Of a stretch of DNA of 64,000 nucleotides, positions 55,801-64,000 are shown one piece after another. Source of the stretch: Tethya wilhelma (lineage: Eukaryota > Porifera > Demospongiae > Tethyida > Tethyidae); contig CAXIPT010000003.1 in assembly GCA_964030475.1 (NCBI GenBank), forward strand, positions 6,454,511 through 6,518,510, read 5' to 3'. Position 1 is the first letter of the stretch. Every line of letters starts with the position of its first letter. The notes below the pieces were generated by a model. It worked only from the letters and a program-made list of their open reading frames with translations, had not been told where the DNA came from and ran no database searches. Made by a program: the position numbers and the translations under genes.

Positions 55801-58800
55801 TCTTTTTCATTGATACTTTGAGTGAAAGAATCTTCATTTATGTCAGAAGCATGACTCTCAGATCCTTCAAACTCTCTTTGTTGAGCTTCGGCTCTTGTTT
55901 CCCTGGGCTGAGCATCAGTGAGTGTGGGAGGGTTCTTCCTGGCTGAGAGGATCTGTTCAATCTCTGGTATTAGCTTGGAGAGCTCCTCCTCTAGGTCAGA
56001 CTCTGATACACTTGGAGTGAGCCTATCACTAGAAGCAAAGAGGTCTGATGGTAGGGCCCCAATCACTCCTTCGACAAACTGCCGATCTGCATGCTGCTCA
56101 ACTGTATTCTCATCTTTCTCAGCCCAGTCTTCAAACCCAATGTGACGTGTGTCCACTAGAGTGTCCACAATTGCATTGTCGATTCCTCGAGTTAATTCTT
56201 GGTCAGGGTTAAATGGCTTGTTGACCAGGAGGTGATAGAGACTGGTTTTGCCCACCCTCTCCTGGCCCAAGATGAGAAAGTTGCACCATGGGATCTTTGA
56301 TTCACCTTTTCTCAATGCTTTAAAGTAGGAATCAACTGCTTTTGGACCCCTCTTCAAGATCTCAGGAGGGATGACTATTGAAAGGACATTATTTTGGATA
56401 CATGTTAAATTTGCATGGGATATCATGCCTCCATTAAGGAAGCAGATATTTATGCCATTAACTTACTGTCATCTGGTTCAATGTCTTTTGGAAGTTCGCC
56501 ATCCTAGAAATTTAATAATAGCAATTTAGACCTCAATAGTGAGTCAGCAACAGCCATATCCCATGTTCATGGAGAGCATGTACCTCACATACCCATACAT
56601 GCATTATAGTTGCTAGCCCCTTTAGTGGGGGGCACTCGATGCATGATCGAGTGCCGCACACTTAAGGGTATGCAACTGCCATATAGAACAAAAAATTTGG
56701 CAGATTGGCGGTTTTGGTAAGGATTGCCAATATTAAATCCATGAAACAGTCATTTTTGCGTAGTGTATATGGAATACGTGTATTGCTGTGTGCCCACACA
56801 CACACACACACACACACACATACTGATACATGAAACTGTAGTAGTGTATCTTAGATTGCTATATCCTTATCAAGAGGTAAACATCACTACACCTAAGTTC
56901 ACCTTGTTTTTGATCAATTCTATTCTCCCATTGTCCACATCTGTCAGTATGGTGATGACGGAATTACTTGATTTCTTGTAGGCAGTGTGTAGAGCAGTGT
57001 TTCCCTACACATATACACACACACACACACATGCAAATATGTAGGCAATCAGGCATGACTGAACAGTGTATGTAGTTAGTTTGTTTGTTTACCTGGGAAT
57101 CTTGACTATCACTGGGACATCCCTTTTTAAGCAGTAACTCAATAAGAGGTGATGAGTCATTCTTGGCTGCTAGGTGTAGAGCACCCTGGCCATTCTCATC
57201 ACATGCAGTTATGTCAACCTGGTCATGAGTAACAAGTGCTTCTGCAGCTGCCACATTTCCACAGCTACAGGCTGTTAACAGAGGAGTGAGGCCAGTCTGA
57301 GGGTTAGAGAAGTACAATAAGTTGAATGTTTGTTAGTAAACAACAGTAAACCATTACGTAGGTTATGCTGTTCAACATATTAAGGCACAAAGCTTTTTCC
57401 ATGAACCATTTAAGAGTATCGCTTCCAAAATGAGAGCCTGAAGCATAATGGAAGACTGATTGCCCTTTCTGCATGAACNTAGCAATGAAGGAGACACCAA
57501 GATATCATCCATGCTACAACGATAGATGTCTTGGCCTTGTCCAGTGCCACCAGCAAGGAAAAGATCGCTACCCACAATCGTAGATGACATAAGGTAACAA
57601 TGCCGTGGTAGAGCTGTTGCAGACAACCATTGTCCTTGTTGGGAGGTATAGACCTCGACTGTATCAAGAAGGCCATATTTCCCACCACCAGCCACTAGGA
57701 GGAGATGATGGTAGCCAACGGCAGTGCCTCCCATTCTTGCTGTAGGCATTGGAGGAATGGCATCCTCCTTCCATTCTCCTCTCCCATCTTCTCCATGGTT
57801 CTGCAGCTGCCAGACTTTGTTAGATAGATCATTAGTAGAATACTCTACACCTCCTACTAACACCAGGTGGCTCTCGTAGAGGGCTAGCGCATAGCGGTTG
57901 GTTGGAGTGGCCATTATTCTCCATTGATCATCACCATCACCATAGAAAAGGAGAGTAGCCCCTTCCCTTGGGGAACCGTCCGTAATAGTACCCCCTCCAA
58001 TGTGGACACGCCTATTGTAGCATACCCCCTGCATACTGTACATTTTCCATGGCAATGGTGGCAATTCCTCCCAATCCATAGAGAGGAGGGGGTGAGTGAT
58101 GGCCACCTGTGATAAAGAGAGAAACACTGCCTTCAATGCCTAGCAACTATATATAGCATGTTAACAACTTAGTGAACACCTATTGTACTAACAGAGAGAA
58201 ACTGAAGCAGATGATAATATCAGTACATGTGGGCACGTGTGCAGTGAACCGGCTTGAGTGATGTCGACTAAGCTTGCTTGAGGACTGAAAATGTTCAGAT
58301 GGGACATTCTATTGTACTTTGGCTCTTGAAAAATCTACCCTAGATAGACCATCATCACATAACTGGTTGGTAGCCTGACAGGCTCAGCCGCTGCGCTGTG
58401 TCACAGCGTCAAGTTGCAGCTAGCTCAACTCCTAAATAGGCGTGGCCTCGAAACTCGAAGAACGGCTGAAAAAGACGATGCTTTCACTGTGGCTGACTGG
58501 AGCTACTGTTCTGGAATGTAGACAAAACTAAACAGACAGATGTGCTATGCTTAGCTCCGCCGCGCTGTATTCGCCTTACAATTACACTCGTTCCCTCGCC
58601 TTTAGCTGCTTGACAAGCGGGCCGTTTTTTCATTCACGTACACGGTAAACGATCTGTGTAGCCTCAATCCCAGAGCTGAGGGATAAGGCCACCTCTATTT
58701 AAAGTAGCCTTTCTTCAGATTTATCACCATTGAATATCCATGGAACCACACACGAAATGAAGGTTTTATTTCGCCTAAGCTTACCTCTGTAACCACCAGG

Positions 58801-61800
58801 GATTCTTTAACTTTGTCCATGTTTAGTCCGTGGCAAGTCCCATACTGTGCTCTAGACGTACTGCTAAAAGAGCGTTTTAATCATTATCTTCATAACTTCC
58901 TATGATATCGTATCAGATACTTATGATCGTCAAAATTGCTGGCAGTGCATTTGTTTAGGTACGAGCTGAGCTAGCTGAGCTGAGCTGAACTGTGCTTTAG
59001 AGGGATTCCACAAAACTATTAGCCAATTAGCACTTCAGACTTTAGTAAGTGGGTGGGTCTGATCACGTGAGAGTTGTAGACTATGAATGTACCACAGAAA
59101 GAGCAATCTTGCACACTTGGAAGCCAAGGCATATGCAGTATGCACTAAACATTGACTAGCTATGAAAAATTTCTGGATATTAAAGTCCATCTGATTTGAG
59201 AATGCCGGTAGAAAAAAATCAAATAACTTTCTTATTATTCAACCAATTTCAAGCACCATTGGAAAGCGCTCGTTTCGTTCTTTTAATTGCTTTTCCAGCT
59301 TCCTACACCTTACCAGTCAAAAGTTAGCTATTTTGTCCCAAAAGAAAAATATTGCATGAATCTCATTATTTCACTTCTGGCAACATTCTCAAAACAGATG
59401 GACTTTAGTCATTATTTTCCAGAATGCATATATACTGGATTGGTGAACAAGAAACTATAGCTAAGAAATGATTATGATCCCAGATGATGCTGGTAATTTA
59501 AGAAAGTGAAGTGTAGATAGTGAGTGGGCACAAAATTATAATCTGGTTATACTTCATACCATATAGCTAGAAATTTTCGAGGAATAGAATTTTCACAGAA
59601 AAGCGATCGCCAAACTTTTTGCGATTTTAATTTTCGAGGATATCGATCAGCTTCACCCAAATAATTGCAATATGGTCCCGAAAATTTCGCAGGTAAAATT
59701 TTCGCGGATTGCCGATGATCTGCGAAAACAGCGAAATTTTTACTTCTTGAAAATTTCTAGCTATACGGTATTAACCCACAGCCCATGGAAGTCATGATAT
59801 TCATGTGCCTTACCTCAATCTGGTGTCAGTGTGATGTAGTGTGGAATTGTATATTCCCTTCTCTTGTATTCAGGTCTCAGAATCCATCCCACCTGCTGCC
59901 TCTTCTTCTTGACCATGCTCTCTCTCTACATGTCCCTCATTCTCCGTCCTCTGACCCTGGCTTCACCACCCTCACACAGGCACTCCATCACCTGTCACGT
60001 ACTCACAGCGACACTTTGAAAGAGTGTGTCCTCCACACTCTCACTGACCTGCTCCAGAGGAACCAAGACAGAGCGGTGGCATCAAGGAACAGCGCTAAAC
60101 TCCTGATGCTCGTCAGAGTGGCCACTCACTGTCAGCCCCTCTTGGACATCACAGCTAAAGAGTGCCTTGCAATTGGTGAGTGCTGATCTTGTGTGTTGCT
60201 ATGGGAGCCCTTAGCCTTGTTCTCAGGCCTTCGCTCATGAGGGAGGAGCCTGGGAATGAGGCTAGGGGACCCTCACACACCAAGAGAGGCAGAAAGGGGG
60301 AGGGTCTGGCCATACAAGATCTCTGTAAGTTGAGTCCAGTGAGGTAGGACATGCAAGGGTCAATGCTGACTTGGCATGTTCACGTAGACATGATCAACTC
60401 CAATAGCAAACTATTGTGGTCACATGATCAGAATTAGGCTCTGAATTGACACTCGAGTGTCGTGCCTCTAGCCTAGTTCATCATTCTTGTCCTTTTCATG
60501 GTCACCTCTTCCCCTCTGACCACACTCTGGCACCCACCCACGCATGCACTCCTTCAGTGACCCCCTCTAGGATCCAAGCTATGTTCTCCAATGGTGGTGA
60601 TAAGACGTCCTCATCAACCAAGGTGTCACATGACAGTCACATGATGAAACCTGCCGATGAAGATATTGACGAGGGTGAGATCCTGTCTGACGAGGAGGAA
60701 ATGGAGGGAGAGAAGGAAACCAAAGAACAGCCGAAAATCAAGTCAGTTGTCACCAATGATTGACAGAGTATTATCTTGTAGATATGGTTTTACTAGCTAT
60801 AGCCAGGAGCCTATAAGCATTGTGAAGCAAGACTCATAAGCTTCTGCTATAGCTATTACTGTATCCTATTATTGTGATGAAAATCCACCACATACACACT
60901 GCTGTAAATTAATTGTCCTACATGTGTCCCTATACATTGTATGATTGCAATTGTTAACTACTGCCTCAAACAATCTAGGGTTGAGGAGATGGTTTCTCTG
61001 GTGTCAGAGCTGGTGTCTCTGTTGAGAGGGAAAGAGGCCTGTACCGCCATCAACTCCATCATGGACACTTACGTCAAGATGAAACTCTACCTCAAGACAC
61101 AAGGTGAAGCCTACGTGTGTTCTAGAAACAGGAAGAGACAGATATCCTTGATCCCTAGCTGAAGTTTGGGTTTAGTAGAAACCCTAGTGCCCAGACTCTT
61201 CCCCAATGACCCCTATTCGACGAAAAATCTTGGAACGGAGCTTTTCCAGAGCCAGTCTATGTTGTATACAATCACATGTTTGATATTATTGTATTAACTT
61301 CATGCTCTTTCTCTCTCTCATCATGATGTCGTCAATTCAGAGGAGGCCATTGAGGAAGGAGAGATAGTGAGGGAGTCCCCAGTGGAGCTGGTGGTGGAGG
61401 GCTGTCGTGGGGTCATAGGTGAGGTGCTGTCATGCCTCCATTCATCAGCCTGTGTGCCACACCTCACACCTGGACAACCAGAGGGTGTAGTCAGTGGGAG
61501 TGGCCTAGAGCTAGCCATTGGGTTGCAGAGTGGTGTTGAGGAGTGGTGTGACCGTCTGTTAATGCTGTGTCAGCAAGAAGATGGAGATGTTGTTTGGTAT
61601 GTCCGTCTCTCTGTGTCCATTTGTGTCTCCACTGTACATGTGGTAAGATTTTCTCAACTTCTCATCTCAGTTTGAACTGGCTCCAAGAGCTCATCTCTTG
61701 TGTATGTATCTGCTGCTCTGAACTCCAAGCTGCTCAAGCCATTGCTCACCTCATCTGTAGTTCGTCCTCCACACAACAGGTAACCAGAGAACAATGAAGT

Positions 61801-62755
61801 GGGTACATAGATGCAGCCACTCTGTACACACGCACACACACACAAACACCCCCCCACACACACACACACGTAGCTCTCCATGGTGATGGACATCTACTGG
61901 GAACTTCAAGTTCGCCATCCTCACTTAGCTCGCACTGCCACACAAGTTTCCATGGCAACCATTCAACAAAAACCCTCCCTTAGAAACGGGATGGATACTC
62001 TCATTGAGAATTATTGCAGGAACATGTTGTCAGTCCTACAAGTCACCAAAGAGGCAAAATTGAAAATAAAGAGTACCAGGTAACAACTGTGTTCCACTGC
62101 TATGACTGTGTAAGAAGTAGCTTCATTCCTACTTCCCCCACTGCTGTACTTGTTTGCCATATCAAACGCTGTATGTGGATAGGGTCTGGGATCAAGGTGT
62201 TACTACATTAGTTTATGTTGTTATTTACAATAATTATTATATAGTTGGAAAAATTGATGGGGATTTTAATTTGACGGTTTGACAGTCAATGTCCAAAATT
62301 TAATTGTTAATTTTAAATTTGCCGATATTTTGGCTGCTGTATGTGCATGTACTATGTGCATGACAAATTGTCAAATTTTTATTTTATGTTCTGCGGAGCA
62401 AACCGTCAAATATTTTGGTCGTCAATATTTCCGGCTATATGGTATGTCATAATTAACAAGACATGACAAGCCATTATGTGTATCTTTCTCTTCACCTGCA
62501 GGACCCACTTCCTCACTGCCCTCTCAGAGCAGGCTCTCCCTCTGATGCAGCTGTTGGAGTCCTCTGTCCCTCATGGTGGAAGGTCTCTTCTCTCTCTGTT
62601 GGACCTCCTCTGTTGTGTCTTTAAGGAGGGGCTGGGTGGTGGAACTGAAGGGTCATCAGTGGGTATGTCCCTGCAATCTCTGGGTAGAGTGACCCAATCA
62701 TTTTTGAGGCACTTTTTCACTCTGATGAAGATGACAGCTGTTACTATTGCAGAAA
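51321..62755 (+). CDS. INTS5: Integrator complex subunit 5 (3' end beyond window)
   Basis: Exons: 51321-51344 (uncertain), 51415-51738, 51810-51900, 51964-52009, 52172-52267, 59874-60175, 60477-60741, 60979-61103, 61341-61596, 61671-61779, 61874-62079 and 62502-62755. All phases fit, giving about 699 aa so far, with an open GTAAGT donor at the end. Helical-repeat protein with segments parallel to human INTS5: WSVSLFGRLATTYG, ECMEILFPICSHAPNLNWLL, SQNPSHLLPLLLDHAL. INTS5 is a scaffold subunit of Integrator, which cleaves snRNA and attenuated mRNA transcripts in the nucleus. About 300 C-terminal residues expected from the human length are missing. Exon 7 has an acidic insert (DEDIDEGEILSDEEEMEG). 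Intron 5 is 7.6 kb and contains genes on the other strand. Confidence 0.75.
52508..52704. mobile_element. MITE, TACCGTA family, copy 3
   Basis: 197 bp in INTS5 intron 5: TACCGTATAACTAGAAATTT at the left, AAATTTCTAGCTATACGGTA at the right, with ATTTTCGCGG repeats inside. Confidence 0.9.
52778..52819 (+). repeat. (CA)n microsatellite
   Basis: About 20 CA units in INTS5 intron 5. Further short CA runs occur at about 56798-56820, 57007-57032 and 61818-61870. Confidence 0.95.
53193..57478 (-). CDS. Ankyrin-Roc-COR-Death protein (5' end lost at gap), nested in INTS5
   Basis: Minus-strand exons 57478-57358 (partial), 57296-57093, 57004-56903, 56503-56467, 56374-54905, 54846-54216, 54138-53880, 53820-53748, 53560-53193; every junction keeps phase, about 1088 aa. 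Order: ankyrin repeats (TGLTPLLTACSCGN, GQGALHLAAKND, GNTALHTAY). Roc GTPase with P-loop GQERVGKTS, G3 DFAGQ and G4-like THRD; between P-loop and G3 is a long acidic insert. COR domain (FLPPIF, VLLDPKWLINIMKNV). A CxC...CxxC segment (CECG, CPEC) that may bind zinc. Death domain (KWDKVARLLGI to KWLEDG). This is the DAPK1 order without visible kinase, so a role in death or stress signalling is inferred. Confidence 0.82.
53567..53652 (+). repeat. (TATG)n microsatellite touching a splice acceptor
   Basis: About 20 ATGT/TATG units. On the minus strand it reads (CATA)n and ends in CATACTACAG, the acceptor of the Death-domain exon, so the repeat replaces the usual pyrimidine tract. Confidence 0.95.
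56634..56664. repeat. short perfect hairpin
   Basis: GGCACTCGAT, spacer GCATG, ATCGAGTGCC, in the intron between ankyrin and linker exons of the Roc gene. Probably a tiny foldback remnant. Confidence 0.7.
57480..58820 (-). CDS. kelch-repeat protein, N-terminal part (cut at gap)
   Basis: Exon 1 (58820-58785) encodes MDKVKESLVVTE and joins in phase 0 to exon 2 (58106-57480), 221 aa in total before the N at 57479. Exon 2 has kelch blades with paired glycines and a following aromatic or Trp: VCYNRRVHIGGG, ALYESHLVLVGG, AVGYHHLLLVAGGGKYG, TIVGSDLFLAGG. Kelch propellers mediate protein binding. The closest relatives in this window are the kelch repeats of the dead kinase gene at 14.2-15.3 kb. On the same strand, just beyond the gap, lies the Ank-Roc-COR-Death gene, which lacks a start; the two may be one gene. 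Confidence 0.78.
58821..59873. other. remainder of INTS5 intron 5; promoter side of the kelch gene
   Basis: 58821-59000 must hold the kelch gene's 5' UTR and promoter. About 59160-59470 is AT-rich, with a tail (GGATTGGTGAACAAGAA) also seen near 30275. A MITE lies at 59557-59770. No other coding exon seen until INTS5 exon 6. Confidence 0.5.
59557..59770. mobile_element. MITE, TACCGTA family, copy 4
   Basis: 214 bp; starts TACCATATAGCTAGAAATTT and ends AAATTTCTAGCTATACGGTA; very similar inside to the copy at 52508 (GCGATCGCCAAACTTTT), both in INTS5 intron 5. Confidence 0.9.
60224..60270. repeat. small imperfect hairpin in INTS5 intron 6
   Basis: TCTCAGGCCTTCGCTCATGA is followed by GGGAGGAGCCTGGGAATGAG; relatives near 7147 and 26757. 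Confidence 0.5.
62234..62444. mobile_element. MITE, TACCGTA family, copy 5 (diverged)
   Basis: In the intron before INTS5 exon 12. Left end TATATAGTTGGAAAAATTG, right end CCGGCTATATGGTA; interior has TTTGACGGTTTGACAGTCAA-type repeats. Confidence 0.7.
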
Positions 62756-62959
62756 GTAAGTTACTTTTTACCCAACATTCATTGGGGAAAATGTATTGTG
62801 TACATAAATGACAGGACATTTGGATTATATGCATGCTTATCTAAAAGAAATTCATTGACATGTATTATATCATTAAAATGAATTAATTTACTCAAAATCT
62901 CTGTACTATGTGTCTATAGGATCTTTTTTTGTTCATTTCATTAATAGTCTTTGTATTCG

Positions 62960-64000
62960 TTACAGTTCATCCATTTCAATTTCCACATTAGTATTGCTAT
63001 AATAAGCAAGGTCTACACTACTTGTACCAGATGATCTACTAAGAGTATCATAGGCAATTGGTTCTTCAACAACTGTACATGACACAGCTGTTGTAGGACT
63101 TGGGTCAGTATCAGTCCCTGGTGCTGCTATAGTTGATTGTTTGTCTCTATTGCGCATCTTATGCAATATGTAGTGAACTTTCTTGGATACGAGTTTGAAG
63201 AGTTTACTTCCTTTGAGTATGTATTCATATGTATGATGGCCAACAATGGCTAGAAAAGTGATGAAAGCAATGCTCAGAGACGTGTAGGCTAGTGATTCTT
63301 GATTTCCTCCAACTTCCCTGATATATAGACTAACTGCTGCAAATATTGTAATGTTGAAAATGTAAGTACTTTCAAGTGTACCTATTGGCCACTTTTTGTA
63401 CACTCTTCCAGGCACATTACTCAATAGGATTAGAAGGCATACCATTGTACATATGATTGATAGGAGATTAATGCTGGGATTTGCAAATGTATTTAAAGAT
63501 GATATTAAGTACAAGACAATCCGAATAACTAGCAACAAGCCCCCCCAGTAGCGATGTCTTGTGTTGTACGGTGCAAGATATTCATCCATGAAGAGACCTA
63601 ATCCAATATAGAATTGTGATGTACTTATGCATGATGGTATTTCAAAACTTACTTTTGTAGAGAGCTTCTGTCTGCTCATCATTATCCAATGCCAAAAGAA
63701 TAGCAGAAATGTGTACATAATGCCGATCACTAGAATAGAAATGGCCACAAGAAAGAGTGCCAGATGCTTTCCTTTGAGGTAAGATATATTTCCATCATTT
63801 AACCAGACATTTTCGTAGTAACCATCAGAATACTGCAATACTGTTGATGACAAGCCAGCAATTATTATTCGAATAAACTTTGTGTATGACAGCAACATTA
63901 GAGTAGCTAGCGTAGCTACAGGATTCTTATGAAGAAGAAGTCTGGTAAATGTTTGAGAATGATTCGCAACAGAAATTACGAAAACAACTAGGAAAAGAAT
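62960..64000 (-). CDS. distant member of the multi-TM family, C-terminal part (5' beyond window)
   Basis: The minus-strand frame is open from base 64000 to TAA at 62962-62960 (346 codons); the true start lies to the right. It contains about eight TM segments. Its pattern parallels the 27-48 kb cluster: SYTKFIRIIIAGLSSTVL against CYTQCTKISFYILTRVVL, YLKGKHLALFLVA against YFKGKHLFYAIPA, RYWGGLLLVIRIVLYLISS against RFFAGLYFVYRIALLATYS. The tail is Ser/Thr-rich and holds EPIAYDTLSRSS, where IAYDTL fits the ITIM pattern. Inferred surface membrane protein with an unseen ectodomain. It lies antisense downstream of the last visible INTS5 exon, so it may sit in another INTS5 intron. Confidence 0.78.
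   Translation of the reverse strand: MLFLVVFVISVANHSQTFTRLLLHKNPVATLATLMLLSYTKFIRIIIAGLSSTVLQYSDGYYENVWLNDGNISYLKGKHLALFLVAISILVIGIMYTFLLFFWHWIMMSRQKLSTKVSFEIPSCISTSQFYIGLGLFMDEYLAPYNTRHRYWGGLLLVIRIVLYLISSLNTFANPSINLLSIICTMVCLLILLSNVPGRVYKKWPIGTLESTYIFNITIFAAVSLYIREVGGNQESLAYTSLSIAFITFLAIVGHHTYEYILKGSKLFKLVSKKVHYILHKMRNRDKQSTIAAPGTDTDPSPTTAVSCTVVEEPIAYDTLSRSSGTSSVDLAYYSNTNVEIEMDEL

Noticed and set aside
56375..56426. ATG at 56426 (minus) as the start of the Roc protein
   Set aside because: This stretch is intron: an acceptor at 56375-56377 joins in phase to the upstream linker and ankyrin exons.

Overview
This is eukaryotic nuclear DNA with an AT-rich background, short spliced introns (about 50-100 nt, GT-AG) and many small palindromic transposons. 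The gene set (SLC37/G6PT paralogs, TRAPPC2, BAG1, INTS5, an Ank-Roc-COR-Death protein, kinase-kelch and very large beta-helix/multi-TM proteins) points to an early-branching animal. A demosponge such as Amphimedon is my best guess, by inference only. Nine single-N characters (1650, 3721, 18042, 21712, 27305, 28708, 40992, 48789, 57479) sit at content breaks, so they look like collapsed assembly gaps, and continuity across them should not be trusted.

Layout. 1-2027: pieces of secreted or receptor-like genes, including a C-terminal tail with three tyrosine motifs. 2119-17220: three SLC37A4-like transporter genes (A and B in tandem on +, C on -) plus a scrambled SLC37 pseudogene, an agmatinase-like gene, and a dead kinase/coiled-coil/kelch gene lying antisense in the 4.2 kb last intron of gene C. 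17461-18042: a TRAPPC2 gene sharing a short divergent promoter with gene C and cut off at a gap. 18043-27300: gene-poor DNA with nested inverted repeats, a BEL/Pao-type Gag remnant, MITEs and a terminal-inverted-repeat element containing telomere-like hexamers.

27711-47783: a cluster of five copies of one very large family, built as signal peptide, parallel beta-helix-like ectodomain, Cys-rich stalk, about nine TM segments and a short tail ending in a YFEL motif. Two copies are intact (1291 aa, and about 1257-1274 aa). One is killed by an in-frame TGA and a 318-bp MITE, and two are truncated. The TM core is almost identical at the DNA level while ectodomains and tails have diverged, which suggests gene conversion confined to the core. 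A distant relative enters from the right edge (62960-64000, minus).

48403-64000: a small secreted FGFBP-like gene, apparently shown twice (probable haplotype duplication), then BAG1 (-) divergent from INTS5 (+). INTS5 runs from about 51.3 kb past 62.7 kb. Its 7.6 kb fifth intron holds, on the opposite strand, a kelch gene part and an Ank-Roc-COR-Death gene part, separated only by a one-N gap. I reconstructed exons by hand from splice sites and reading phase, and protein identities come from recognised motifs without any database search.
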